Part shown: piece by piece, positions 1 through 10,354 of the stretch
Layout of the letters: every line of letters starts with the position of its first letter
Position numbering within the stretch: the first letter of the stretch is position 1
Assembly: GCA_963575745.1 (NCBI GenBank)
Contig: CAUYUJ010014185.1
Coordinates: 17,501 to 75,000, forward strand
Length of the DNA stretch: 57,500 bases
Source: Prorocentrum cordatum
Taxonomy: Eukaryota; Sar; Dinophyceae; Prorocentrales; Prorocentraceae
Direction: 5' to 3'
Notes under the pieces: generated by a model
What the model was told of the DNA's origin: nothing
What the model saw: only the letters and a program-made list of their open reading frames with translations
The model's database searches: none
Made by a program: the position numbers and the translations under genes

Positions 1-917
1 CGTCAAATTGGCGAGTTTGGACGCGCTGCGCCAAAGATTTGGGCGCACGCTTGGCTGTGGGGGTGGCGCGGCGCCGACGTCTGGCAAGAGCGCAGGCGTC
101 GACTTCGCGGTGGGGAGCCTCCAGCGCCGGAGAATCAACCGACTTGTCTTGGGGAGGAAGATTGCAAAGCTCGCGCGAAGCGGCGACTGGCCGCCATCTG
201 CCGCGCGGGCACATCCGCGCACAAAGCTCGCACTACGGATTTGGATGACCACGTGGCCTTCGGCATAGACGCCATCGGCATCGACCCGCAGGATTTGTGG
301 AGCATGCCGTCATTCTTCTTTGCGGCGCCTGGTCTTCGCGGGGGTTCCCGCTCGAGGTTCGTATCCTTGGCGCAGTGCACGCCCCCGCATGGCGCCAGGG
401 CTTGGCGCCGGCAACACATTGGGGGCAGGATGGTGCGGCGAAAAATCAGTGAGCGGTTCGCACACAAAGGCCTTGGACCACCGAAACTTATACAGCTGGG
501 GCCTGCCCCCCACGAATCCGACAAACACCACCCATTCCAACACTCCCTCCGCCTGCGCACGCCTGGTCGGCGTCGCCGCCGCGATGTCCGTAGCATTGTC
601 GCGGATGGCCCTTCTTTCCTGGCCCCTGTTCTGGCCCGTCTGCTTGCGGTTGCTCCCCTTTCCCTCCTCCTCGTCTCCCGTCCCTGCTCCTACTCTCCTC
701 AACCTGCTCCTCCCCCTGTTCCCTGCCTGCTCTATCCCCTCTGTCCCCTCCCGCCTGCCCGCCCGAGCGCTTCGTCCCGCCACGCCTTGCCATCCGCCTG
801 CGCGTTCGCCGTCGTCAGAGTGCTTCTCGCTCCAGTTCCCCCCCCCCTCGGCGCGCATCACAGACCGCCGGGAGCGGGCGTGGCCATCCATGGGCCGGAC
901 AGGTGAGAGGACATGCT
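1..917. other. Unassigned leading segment
   Basis: No recognisable gene. The first 600 bases are non-repetitive and open in a minus frame (about 596 to 135, roughly 150 codons), but I recognise no domain and neighbouring frames are also open, as expected from high GC. Bases 640-790 are a C/T-rich low-complexity stretch. It could contain a transposon scrap or an exon; nothing visible decides this. Confidence 0.3.
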
Positions 918-1074
918 TTAAGTCGGGCCTGGCCCCCTACAGGGGGATCTTCGACGAAAAGCAAACATACAAAAAAACTCCCAAATGGACAAAAAGTACT
1001 CAAAAAATAACCCTCGGACTATTTTTTTTGCTATTTTTGAACATTCCCCCTGTAGAGGGACAGGCCCGATTTAA
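918..1074. mobile_element. M1 short TIR element, copy 1
   Basis: A 157-bp non-coding element. The left end reads TTAAGTCGGGCCTG and the right end is its complement with one change (CAGGCCCGATTTAA). The interior is A/T-rich, with CTATTTTTGAACATTCCC near the right end. The flanks carry an exact 8-bp direct repeat, GACATGCT, at 910-917 and 1075-1082, which reads as a target-site duplication. Size, long TIRs and TSD fit a MITE mobilised by a cut-and-paste transposase. An 8-9 bp TSD would suit hAT-like, P-like or Mutator-like enzymes; no transposase is present here. Confidence 0.8.
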
Positions 1075-1214
1075 GACATGCTCTCGGGGGAGCTCGGGAA
1101 CCTCTCGTGTAGGCTCTGGCCAGGCCTGTCCTGCAGGCCCCCGCCCCCAACCACAGGGGCTGCACGCGAGGAGCCCCCTCGGCAGCGATGCTTTCTTCGA
1201 GACACATCCAATGG

Positions 1215-1373
1215 TAAGTCGGACCTGTCCCTCTACAGGGGGATTTTGGACGAAACATAAAAAATAGTCAAACAATACCCTCAACATATCCCGAAATGCT
1301 CAAACAATCCTCCCCAGACTATTGTGTGACTATGTTTGAAGATTCCTCCTGTAGAGGGACAGGCCCGACTTAA
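1215..1373. mobile_element. M1 short TIR element, copy 2
   Basis: Second copy, 140 bp downstream and in the same orientation. It starts TAAGTCGGACCTGTCC and ends GGACAGGCCCGACTTAA. Internally it shares the motifs around the left arm (CTCTACAGGGGGATTTT), AATAGTCAAACA and CCCAGACTAT. Flanking ATCCAATGG (1206-1214) and ATCCAGTGG (1374-1382) form a 9-bp duplication with one mismatch. The good preservation suggests relatively recent insertion. Confidence 0.8.
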
Positions 1374-1770
1374 ATCCAGTGGACGCGTTCCACACGCCCC
1401 TCATCCTCCAGGACGAGACGGGCCGCCACTGGCCGCCAACGGCCTTTGGCCCGAAGTTCACGCAGACGAAAGCGCGGAACGCGTGGCAAAGATTCCACTT
1501 CACGGCAGTGGCAGAATCTGAGCTTGAGCCCAGGCCCGACGTGGGAATGACTGTCGCAAAACAGATTGTCCCGAAGAGGGTCTTCCTGAAACAAGGAAAC
1601 GGCCTCCTCATGTCTGTCCTGTGCCAAACCCTTTCGACCAGATAGAAGATTCAGCGGGCATGTCATCTAACCAACGTCCAACACAGTCGCAGATATAATT
1701 CGGGCAGTGTTTCCCGCCGCCTCCAGTATTGCCGCCGTTGCGGCAGAAGTGGCCTGGCGATGAGATTACG
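1374..1770. other. Unassigned spacer between M1 and M2
   Basis: About 400 bases with no repeat structure and no recognisable protein. An 80-90 codon frame is open on each strand without a known motif. Could be an unrecognised exon; no support. Confidence 0.25.
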
Positions 1771-1982
1771 GTCGGGAACTTTTTGCTTGTCGTGTCGCCG
1801 TGGCGGCTCTGGCGACACGCTATGCCATGCAAGCGGATAGCGTGTCGCTCCGCTCCACGGAGCGGGAGTCTCAGAAAGGCTCTGGACGTTGACACGTGGG
1901 GACCTGAAAGTGGATAGCGTGTCACGCCGAAGCGTGGTGGGCAAGAACCAGCGGAGCGACACGTTACACCAAAGTTCCCGAC
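1771..1982. mobile_element. M2 short TIR element, copy 1
   Basis: A 212-bp element with inverted ends: left GTCGGGAACTTTTTGC, right CAAAGTTCCCGAC. Inside the ends lie further inverted blocks containing GTGTCGC and GGAGCGACACG. A diverged copy at about 50,224-50,431 shares the internal order (CGCCACGGCGGCTC-like block, GGCGTGTCGCTCCGCT, GGACGTTGACRC, AAGCGTGGTGGGC). No clear target-site duplication. Called a mobile element because of the TIRs and the second copy. Confidence 0.6.
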
Positions 1983-2015
1983 AGTAAGAGATGATATGAC
2001 AGGCCCGATCCCTTG

Positions 2016-2175
2016 GCGTCGACCTGCAAGGGTTACTCAGTAGGATTGCGAGCGCTTGCGCACGATCCCTGGGGACACATCCAAATTTACAACTATGCTG
2101 GGGTGGTGGTCTTCATCTGCAAGAGGTGCGGCTGCTATTCCGAAGGGCGATGCACCATCTTGCTAAGGATTGCGA
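2016..2175 (+). pseudogene. LINE C-terminal zinc-knuckle fragment (L5)
   Basis: An open stretch translating to a short peptide with HIQIYNYAGVVVFICKRCGC followed by YSEGR and a leucine pair. This hydrophobic strand followed by CxxCG resembles the last domain of the L2 element's RT protein (its YAVCRIC...LLREC segment), so I read it as the 3' tip of another non-LTR element. No RT or RNase H precedes it within 2 kb. The homology call rests on this short motif alone. Confidence 0.4.
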
Positions 2176-2232
2176 TGGCGTCTCCACCTCGTCAGGTACG
2201 GCTTCGTTCGGCTTGGGGGCGTTCTTCGGGGG

Positions 2233-2411
2233 CGCGCAAACATGGATTAGCGATCCATGGATTTGGCGCGCGGTCGCCAAATCCATGGATCGGGGGAGGT
2301 GCCCTCCCCCAAATGCGGCCGGCGCCGCCTCGTTCGGCGGCGGAAATCCGCGATTTCCCATTGAAGCGGGGCCCGTCGCTAATCCACGCTCCCTTGACCC
2401 ATGTTTGCGAT
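2233..2411. repeat. Foldback element with nested palindrome
   Basis: Outer arms pair GCGCAAACATGGATTAGCGA (2233 on) with a segment near 2370-2411 containing TCGCTAATCC and CATGTTTGCG. Inside lies an exact inverted repeat, GATCCATGGATTTGGCG at 2252-2268 and its complement at 2275-2291, with a 6-base loop, then a smaller GGGGGAGG/CCTCCCCC hairpin. Confidence 0.65.
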
Positions 2412-3330
2412 TCTAGTCTGCGGTCGCCAGAGTGTTTCGCAGGGGAAGCATGCCTGCTAAGCCACGGGATCGGTGAAGATCCTCGAGCAGTTCCTACCTT
2501 GCTCGTCCCTCGTTTGGCGGCTATCTAGAGAGGCCAGCGCTGGCCAGCACTGCGTTCTTCGCCAAGGGGAGGAAGGGGGGGAAGAGAAGGAGGAGAGAGA
2601 GGAGGGAGGCATGGTAGGGAGAGGAAGCAGGGGCAGATGGTCCGGCGAGAGAAAGCAGAAAACAGCGGCGGGGGGGGGATGGGCATGCTCAAGGCGGATG
2701 AAAGGTTTGTCCTCGTGCGCAGTTGCGATCTGTGGTGGCATAATTGGAGACAAGCTGAACGAAGTGACCTGCCCTCCCATTCGCAACAATGCAGGCTCAT
2801 GGCCTTCGCATCCTGCCACTCCTCTACATCATATACTCCTTTACTTACCCCTCCTCCTCCTGCTTTTCTCCGTTTCCTCCTCCTCGTCCTGATCACCCCT
2901 TCGCAAGTCATCTTCAACCTCCTCGCCATCCTCCCATCCTCCCTTCACCCTCTTCATCCTTCACCTCTTCCCACCGCTCCCTCTTCGCTTCCCTCGCATG
3001 CCTCCTCTCCCCTCCTCCCCCTCCTTCCTCCCTCACTGCTCTCTTCTCCCTCCATTCCTCCTCCGCTATCCTTCCTTCCTTCGACCCCTCCTCCCTCCGT
3101 CCTCCCTCCTCCGTTCTTCCTCGCCTCCATACTTACTGACTCCTCACTCCTCCTCCTGCAGCCGTTCTGGCTCAGGCCGTTGTGGCAGAGCTTGCAAGCG
3201 CGTGCTTCCAAGCGGCTCGCGTTTGCGGGCCAATCGATTGCTCTTCACGAGGCCTGCAAGGCCAGTCATTCGCTTCGGGACGCCCCGCGGTTCATGGCAC
3301 CATCCGATGGCCAAGTCTTGCCTGGGCCGC
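2412..3330. other. Unassigned, largely G/A- then C/T-biased spacer
   Basis: Bases 2560-2640 are purine-rich on the plus strand and 2810-3150 are almost pure C/T with interruptions. Frames appear open across the C/T tract only because of composition. No gene recognised. The tract lies just upstream of the L1 retroelement and could include its 5' untranslated region. Confidence 0.4.
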
Positions 3331-3332
3331 GC

Positions 3333-3864
3333 AAGCCCCACTGGGGCTGTGCGCGCGGCTGTGCAGACAATTGGGCCTCGAGGATCTCGCGTCGCCAGCG
3401 TGGTCGCCATGTAGCGCAGAGGGAAATCCAGGCGGCGGCGCAAGCAGCTCCAGGACTTGCGGCAGCAGGTTCTTCGGCTCTCTGGCACTGCCCCGCCTGA
3501 GGAGCGAGGAGCAGTGCCGCCATGGGTCGACCGTGGAGGTGCATCGGGGCAGGCATCCGATGGTAGCGCAGCCCCACCCGATGTGCTCGTGTACCTCAAG
3601 AAGGTGAGGGTCGACAGTTCGGCCATTGCAGCTGTTGAGGAAGCCGAGCGCAAGGCTACGGAGACTGCGAAGAAGAAGAAGCCGCCCACGTCGCAGGTGG
3701 CGCGTTGGAAGGCGGAGAATCTCAGGTCCTATCTCAACAAGCAGGAGGCCCGCTCGGCGGGCATCGATCGCCAGAAGCAGGCCTTGGACGACGAGCTCGC
3801 GAAGCTCAAGCGGTCCATTGAACAGTCGCGGGCTGACATCGAGCAGGCCGAGGCCGTGCTGTGA
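3333..3864 (+). pseudogene. L1 ORF1 remnant: zinc finger and coiled coil
   Basis: Around 3,345-3,420 one frame reads CARGCADNWASRISRRQRGR, which looks like a RanBP2-type finger whose second cysteine pair has become Arg. From 3,457 another frame encodes about 135 residues ending at a TGA. It is rich in A, E, K and Q, with a long helix-forming stretch (LNKQEARSAGIDRQKQALDD) typical of a retroelement ORF1 coiled coil. After the stop, a (GAG)n tract and a third frame (HANEFPNPLKAATAGL) appear to continue the protein to about 4,110. It probably bound RNA as part of the retrotransposition particle; now non-functional. Confidence 0.55.
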
Positions 3865-4824
3865 GGAGGAGGAGGAGGAGGAGGAGGAAGGAGGAGGAGA
3901 GGAGGAGGAGGAGGAGGAGGAGGAGGAGGAGGAGGAGGAGGAGGAGGAGGAGGAGGAGGCACATGCCAACGAGTTCCCCAACCCGCTCAAGGCCGCCACC
4001 GCTGGGCTGTGCAGCGTGGTGGTCGAGCCGGACGCTGGCAAAGCGGCCCTCGACGCGCTGCAGCGGCTTCGGCAGGCGGCAGGGGAAGCCAAAAGCGTGC
4101 CGAGACGGCTGCTGCTGGTGCTGCTCCTGGCGATGGCGATGCCCGCGCAGGCCCTGGAGGTGGAGCACGAGGGCCAGGAGGTGAGCATGTGCCAGCAGCC
4201 GATGGGGACACAGACGACGTCGACGTGCAGCTCCTGGAGCAGGGAGTGTTCTAGGAGGAAGCAGGAGAGGCCCCGAGCCGCTGCGGAACGCCGCCGCACA
4301 GCGTCGCCAGCCGACCGGGCCGAGGCCACTCGCGCGCACGTGGAGGCAGTCGCTGCCCTCGGCTCGGGTATCAAGCGACCGCGCACTGTTCAGCCCTGTC
4401 CAATCAGCCTGGGGCGCGGTCAGAATGGCCGACCTGCCGCGCGACTGGCACGGGTAGGGTCCCCCGCCAGATTTACATCAAGGAGTAGTGGGCAGCCTCC
4501 GATAAGTCGCCAAAACCCACTGTCTCGGCTATGGCTGTCGGCGGTTCTTGTTCAACGTCGCGTGGATCCCGTTCCGCGCCTTCCTCGTCCCCACTGGAGC
4601 CCAATGCAATCTCGACATTCACTCGGTCAGGATCCGACAGGTGCAGTACCGCTCACGGAGATGTCCCACCTGCTCGCAAGCTTCTAGCTGAGCAGGCCCA
4701 CACGCCAGCAACCGATGCGCGTGTTCTGGGCCCAGCCCAGCTGTACCTGCACCTCCCGTCGGTGCCCATTGCAATGCGGGCGACCCCGCTACGGGCTGGC
4801 TCGGATCAGGCACCTCAATGGGGC

Positions 4825-5030
4825 GCACAAAGACGTACTAGTACTATATGTCCTCCTTGGAGGCGCGCGTCCGACCCGAACATATAGTATACCCATCTTG
4901 TAGTATATCGTTTCCCGAGCGGTGTGGCCAGAAAGCGCCCGCCACGACGCATATACTAGAAGATTTCTCGGTGCGCGCGTCGCCCCTGGGGGGGCGACGC
5001 ACATATAGTATAAGTATGTTGGGGGGATGC
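4825..5030. repeat. Hairpin-rich insert within L1
   Basis: Contains repeated CATATAGTATA-type blocks on both strands (about 4,840, 4,878, 4,900, 4,950 and 5,000) and short perfect hairpins such as TCCTCCTTGGAGG and GTCGCCCCTGGGGGGGCGAC. It interrupts the L1 coding order between ORF1 and endonuclease and is probably a small insertion. No clear target duplication. Confidence 0.45.
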
Positions 5031-5339
5031 CGACTCAATGGCACCTCATGCACCTCAATGGCCTGAAGCCCCTAGATGTGATCGACGAGGACAGCGGACA
5101 CGGCGGCGCTGGCGCGGAGCGAAGCAGTTCCACCTGAGACCTCGCGGGGCCCGGGCGTGAGCTGATGGCGCAGCGGACGCTCAACTCCTGGATCACGGGA
5201 GGAGGAGGAGGAGGAGGAGGAGGAGGAGGAGGAGGAGGAGGAGGAGGAGGAGGAGGAGGAGGAGGAGGAGGAGGAGGCCGAGGAGGCCGAGGAGGAGGAG
5301 GGGATCAGGGGGTGAGGGAGTCGGATCAGGAGGAGGCCC

Positions 5340-6180
5340 CGAGTGGCGGGGCGAGGCCGGCTCGACAAGTCGTGAAGCTCTGTCTTATTGTAGGTTCGAA
5401 CACCAACTCCTGGATCACGGCGGAGACTTTGCCCGAGTGGACTGCTGACGACAAGGCGGCAGGCCCGAAGCTGCCCGACGTTGTCTGCGTCCAGGATGCG
5501 AGGCAGAGTCGGTCGACAAGGGCATCTCGGCCAGCCGCCGGCGCGAGAGGCGGCGCGCGAGGCCGGCCTTCGGGGCCAACCCGCACCGCGGGGCCAGGGC
5601 CGTTTCAGAGTCCATCTGGCGTCGCTGTCTGTGTAGGCAGCCACATTGCGCCCATCCGGCTGAACCCAGGGGAGTTGAACGGTTTCCAGAATCGCATCGT
5701 CGTTCAGAAGCTCAACGTTGGGCTCACGCAAGAACTGCTTATCGCGTCAGTGCATTTCATCACGGGGCCTGAGCTTGCGGGGCACCACATGTCGCTGCTA
5801 AAAGTCCTCGGAGAGTGTTTGCTTGGGCAGTCGCTTCAGTGGATCGTTCAGGGCGATTTCAATGTCCTTCCTTCCGATATGGTATCTTCGGGCTGGCTTC
5901 AGACTGCGGGGGGAGAAGTGGTGGCCCCGTGTCAAACAACGTGCGCGGGCGTCAAGATTGGTGGCAAGGTCCAGCTCGATGGTTCGATGGGTGCTCCTGG
6001 TCAGGATGTACCAGACAACTGGGTCACGGAGGTGATGGGATCGACTGAATGTGGCCGCGCGTTCGACTCCTTCGCGATGGCGGAGCGTCTGACTTGGAGG
6101 TTGACACGTGCGGAAGTCCTCGAGGGTGCCCCTCTGTCTCCTCGCAGTCCTGTCCTCTTTGAGCTCCAGGGCCATCGCAC
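5340..6180 (+). pseudogene. L1 endonuclease (EEP) remnant
   Basis: One frame is open from the (GGA)n tract to 6,541. Its middle matches the endonuclease/exonuclease/phosphatase fold used by LINEs to nick target DNA: an N-terminal strand with NTNSWITAE, the metal-binding segment altered to VVCVQDAR (normally QE), GVAVCVGSHIA, LLIASVHFI, the diagnostic GDFN at about 5,850-5,862, and a C-terminal SPRSPVLFEL where SDHxPV would stand. Glu-to-Asp and loss of the SDH histidine argue for inactivity. The Gly-rich N terminus of the frame is microsatellite, not protein. Confidence 0.7.
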
Positions 6181-6656
6181 GTGGCGGCTGTCGCGCGGCA
6201 GGCTCGGTTCGAAGCCTTCCCGCGCGAACGTTGCGGGCCTGTCCAGGAACCGCGGGCACGCGACGGGCGCTGGGCCGAGGGCTCGGACGGCTTGGGGCGC
6301 GCAGCTCTGCCCGAGGCGCGCCGGCAGTGGCACGCCTTCTGCTCCAGGGGGAGGCCGGCGCAGGTCCACGACTCAGAGCCCCCCCGAGGCAGCGGACCCA
6401 AAAGCTGAAGAACGGCCTCGGGGCTCTTCGTCTCAGTTGTCTCAGAACTTGCCTTGGGCCCCCGCCTTGGCAGCGGCCCCCGCCTTGGCTCAAGGGGCGT
6501 GTCGAAAGACCCGGCAGCTGCAAGATGCCCCTGGGGGCTGAGGCGGGAACAAGACCAACGTCGACGTTTTTCGTCCACGACCACGGCGTGGACAGCGTTC
6601 CAATCATCGCGTTTGCGCTGCCGTGAGCCGGCGGCTGGCAAGGTGGGCCGTCGAGG

Positions 6657-6869
6657 CCGCTTTTACAATGGTGGCGCGACGAGCTGGTCGGCATGATCCC
6701 GTCGTTGGAGGCCGACGGCGAGGGGCCTCTTTCTCCCTCCAGGCTAGGCGACCTCGCTGCGGACGCGGCCGAGGGCAAGCCGGCTCCGGGCGCGGGCATC
6801 TTGGGGGCTCTGGAGGAGGAGGTCATCAAGACGCGCACGCAGGACTCCAGGGCCAGTTTGAAGGAGTGA
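6657..6869 (+). pseudogene. L1 endonuclease-RT linker remnant
   Basis: A short frame beginning LLQWWRDELVGMIPSLEAD and ending at a TGA after SRASLKE. It has ordinary protein composition with heptad-like Leu/Ala spacing, as in the helical linker between the endonuclease and RT of LINEs. Placement between the two recognisable domains is the main evidence. An A/T-rich insert follows at 6,900-7,020. Confidence 0.45.
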
Positions 6870-7617
6870 AGGACTTGGACGATTCAATCAATGAAGGGGC
6901 CCCAGGACACACAAATAAATACACACAAATAAAAAGGTTCCCCATATTTTCCTTTTCTGGGTTTTTGTCTTCCCCCCCACTTCCCATATTTTCCTATATT
7001 TTCCTGGGATGGGACGATTAATTGTGTCTGTGTGCTTTTCTCCTCCTGAAACAACAGGGGGCGAGGGAAGGCAGCGCGCACTGTTTCTCGCCTGCCGCTG
7101 TCGAGCTGCAGCCCCCTTGCTCGATGGCGGCGGTCGACCGGCTCGTGCCCGGGAGGCCTTACAGTCGGGGCGTTGACCTAAGGAACCCTGAATAAGGAAC
7201 GAGGGCGCTTATTTCCACAAGTTAAACTTCGATTTCCTATCGGAGACATAAGGAAAACCTGAGGCAAGCTGTGAAACACTTAAGGAACGCGGAGCCCCTC
7301 CCCAACCAAAAGAGTTCCTTCTTCAGGGCCCCGCCTGTAGGCCACCTCCTGAACGTCTGGGGTTGTGTTGCTCCCATCGCACTGAAGGGCCACATCCCAG
7401 AAACAGTTTCGAGCACCTGGAAAAGTGCCGAAAGAGTGTCGGAATAGTGTCGAAGCAGTGTCGGACGAGTGTCTCCCAGGGCCCGACACGTCAAAACCCT
7501 CGAGTTCTGGGGTACTTCTCTTGACCTTGATGATCAAGGCTAAAGTAGGTTGGAACATCATAGGTCTGGGAGGGCCTTTGGCGTGTCGAGGGCCGCGGGG
7601 CCCAGCGCCCCGCCTTC

Positions 7618-8190
7618 TTGGGAAGCTCCTCCCGGCGAGGCGCTGCCACCTCCCAGTGCGGTCGAGAGCCTGTCCTGGACCCGAGTGATGAGCGCGCTGT
7701 CCGTTCGGTCGACATCCTGCACCGGTCGAAGCAGACGCCTCAGGATCTCTGCCTGTTCATAACGAACATGGTGTTTCCAGACAAGACGGACGGCGGAGTG
7801 CGCCGCGTCGGATTGCTGGCCTGTTTCACGCGCCTGCCGTCGCGGGTCGGACAGCCTCGCTTCAAGCAGTGGGAGAGGAACAACACTGACGACTTTTTTA
7901 TGCAGTGCAAATAGCAGCACGACGTGCGAGCGCGCAGGATGGGTGCGCAACCTCTTGGGTAGCTTTTGCGAGGGAGTCGAGCTCGAGAGCGGATCGGCGC
8001 TCCTGGACCCCTCGCAATTGTACGAACACATCATGCACGAATGTGTTCACGATGCCGCGCTACGTATGGCTTCCCGATTCGTCTCCCCCGCTGTCCGCGC
8101 ACCGCTCGCGCGGGGCCGAGGCAGTGGCAGGTGGCGACGGCGTTGGCCGAAGGTGTCGATTCTTGGTTGTCGGATTTCGAGCACATGAGG
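7618..8190 (+). pseudogene. L1 reverse transcriptase remnant
   Basis: 7,618-7,914 encodes DLCLFITNMVFPDKTDGGVR then VGLLACFTRL, the fingers motif (K-x-DGG-x-R-x-I-x-L) of non-LTR RTs. After a frame change, 7,943-8,090 gives LLDPSQLYEHIMHEC and AALRM, the motif-A region (D-x-S/L-K-x-Y-E-x-V), with Lys replaced by Gln. The YxDD motif is not visible. The polymerase is truncated and frameshifted. Confidence 0.65.
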
Positions 8191-8686
8191 TTGCCTGTGG
8201 CATTGCGTGGGACTACACAGTTTTGCAGCAGCGCAGTGGGCGAGCGAATTCAGGGCAGGCGGAGGGTTCCCGGGGCCTCGTGGGGGTCGACTCGGCGAGA
8301 GATCTCGGGGCGGACGTCTCGCTCGGCACCCGCGGGGGAATCGGAGTAGCTCGCGGCGGTTCCGCGGCTGCCAGGTCCCGATCTAGACAAACCCACATTT
8401 TGCGAGATGGCGGGCTGAAATAGGGTTGATTCAACGCGCTGGTGCCGCGGCCGTAGCTTTGTGAGGCAGCAGTGTCACGGGCGTCCCGTCGATAGCGTTG
8501 CATGGGTTGCGACTTTCGGCAGCTCGTTCCTTGGGGCGCTCGCCTCGGGGCTCGTCCTTGGGAATGCGCATCCACTCTTTCAGGCGTGGGCCCCTTGCGG
8601 GCCCCCTGGTGGCCAGCCCAGGGCACATTCTGAATCGGTGGGCCGTTGCTGCGTGGGACTGATTCCCCAGTTCGAATACCCTCGGG

Positions 8687-9720
8687 GTGAGCATGGATGC
8701 GGCGATTGAACATCTGGCGGGAGGTGCGGTGCGAGCCTCTGACAGGATCGCCATTGACCAGTCGGGCCAGCTAGGTGAATCAGGTCCGCGTCGGGAGCGC
8801 AACTTTCCAATTGTGTGGGATGGGGTAGGTTCGATACTGCGGAGCAAACGGCAGGACTGGACGCCGCGCAATCAAAGGGCGTTTCGCTCACACATGTGTA
8901 ATGCGCACTGGCCTCAGGCGCGCGCGTTCGCGCAGTGTCTGCGTGAGTCATGCATGTGTAGATTGTGCCTGGCGTGCGAGGGCGCGCCGTGGCATCGGCA
9001 GCGCGAGTGCGTGGCGCATCGGGCCCTGAGGAGAGCCGATGTCTCGCCTGGGGTTGGCCGAGCTAGCGCAGCGCGCGAGGGCAGGAGGTCGGGAGGCGGC
9101 GGGAAGGTTCGCGCGCAGAGTTTGCCCGTCTCCTCTGGCGTTTTTCCCTCGGGTCGAGCCTGAGCTGCAGGTGAGATGGATCAATCAGCCCCCCTCGGGC
9201 TTCCTGTCGGGGCCCATCTTCAGTGATGGCTCAGCTATGTGGCCCGGGCTCCCAGGGGTCAGTCGAGCAGGCTGGGCACTTGTGCAAGTAGATCGGCTGG
9301 GAAATTTTCTGCACGCACCGCATGGGCAAGTGCAGTTCAGATCGGGGCCGCGACAGACGGCCAAGGACGGTGAGGCTTTCGTCATTAACATGTTAGCTTT
9401 CTTGGGGATGGGGCCTTTCGAGCTCTACCTGGTGTGTCGGTCGACTTTAGATATTCTCCAGAGGGACCCAGGAACTGGGGTCGATGCTGGCTCGGCCAAG
9501 GGGCACCTCTGGGGGTCGTTTTGGGGAGCGTTCGAGGCCGCTGACTTCCAAGCGTTCAAGGCTCTCGCCCATGCGAAGGCAGCGGGCGTAGACGCTGGGA
9601 AGTCGACTCGGAGGGAGCGTAAGGCTAATCAGAGTGCGGACGCGCACGCTAAGGCAAGGGCTGCCATGCGCGCCCTCGCAGAAACTCTTATGCGAATCTC
9701 TACAGGGGGTTCAAAGCGTT
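8687..9720 (+). pseudogene. L1 zinc knuckle and RNase H remnant
   Basis: 8,687-9,050 carries a CxxC...HR...C cluster (CMCRLC then WHRQREC), equivalent to the knuckle between RT and RNase H in L2. From 9,039 a 253-residue frame shows RNase H: FSDGSAMWPG (first Asp, near 9,226), DGEAF (Glu), STLDIL (Asp), and NQSADAHAKA (last Asp, near 9,630). All four carboxylates are present. A frame change near 9,700 leads to LYRGFKALAAES and a tail ending in poly-Ala from (GCT)n. This is the best kept part of L1. Confidence 0.7.
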
Positions 9721-10054
9721 GGCGGCGGAGTCGTGTAAGTGGGCTGGTAAGCTTGAGGTCTGTCTTGCTAGCGCTTCGGCCGAACGGCAGGACACGGTAG
9801 GCCTCCGGTGCCGCGAGGGCAGGTTCTGCTGGCGGGGTCCTAGCGAGCGAGGCGCGGTCACGGGACCTTCCCCTATGCGGGTCGACGTCCTGGTCCTGCC
9901 CCCCACTCCTGGTCCTTCCCTTCCTGATCCCCCTGCCCTTCCTCGCCTCATCGCGGCTCCTCCTCCACCTGCTGCTACTGCTGCTGCTGCTGCTTCTCCC
10001 TCCTCTGTGCCTGCCCTTCTCCTACACCCTCTCGCCCGTCTCTGTCATCCTGCA

Positions 10055-10063
10055 GCTGCGGTA

Positions 10064-10157
<94 letters not shown>
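10055..10157. repeat. (CTG)n microsatellite between two LINE 3' ends
   Basis: About 34 uninterrupted CTG/GCT triplets. It lies at the 3' tail of L1 (plus) and about 200 bp beyond the stop of L2 (minus, where it reads CAG). Non-LTR elements often end in short-period repeats, so it may derive from one or both tails. Confidence 0.9.
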
Positions 10158-10158
<1 letters not shown>

Positions 10159-10354
10159 GCCTCTCCCCATCCCTAGCTATCCTTCCCCCTCTCTGCGCGA
10201 GGGGACTTTGCCTGACCTGCACGCTGCATGACCGACCTCGACGATTCAGAGGACGCGACTGGAACAGGAAAGCCCCCTCCCCCCCTCGTCCTTTTTTGAC
10301 TGGGGGGCTCTTGGGGATGGGCCTCAGGACCACACATCACCTTGGCCAAACAGG

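Larger units (their letters stand above)
3330..10230 (+). mobile_element. Degenerate non-LTR retrotransposon L1
   Basis: Fragments of one LINE lie in the expected order on the plus strand: RanBP2-like finger and coiled coil (3.33-3.86 kb), AP-endonuclease-like domain (5.34-6.18), linker helices (6.66-6.87), reverse transcriptase (7.62-8.1), zinc knuckle and RNase H (8.69-9.72), then a poly-Ala tail encoded by (GCT)n. Same architecture as L2, so the two are relatives. The copy is dead: coding blocks change frame repeatedly and are separated by foreign DNA, including (GAG)n at 3,868-3,960, a hairpin-rich insert at 4,830-5,030, (GGA)n at 5,205-5,280 and an A/T-rich insert at 6,900-7,020. The 5' limit is uncertain. 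Confidence 0.75.

Noticed and set aside
6205-6222. GGTTCGAAGCC resembling a tRNA B box
   Set aside because: No matching T-stem, acceptor stem or A box at the right distance.
6484-6494. TTGGCTCAAG, identical to the 3' end of the dinoflagellate spliced leader, as a possible retroposed cDNA relic
   Set aside because: Only about 10 bases match and the upstream part of the leader is absent; it lies inside L1 linker sequence. Chance cannot be excluded.
9719-10231. Independent poly-alanine protein
   Set aside because: The frame is the continuation of the decayed L1 C terminus running into (GCT)n; no separate start or domain.
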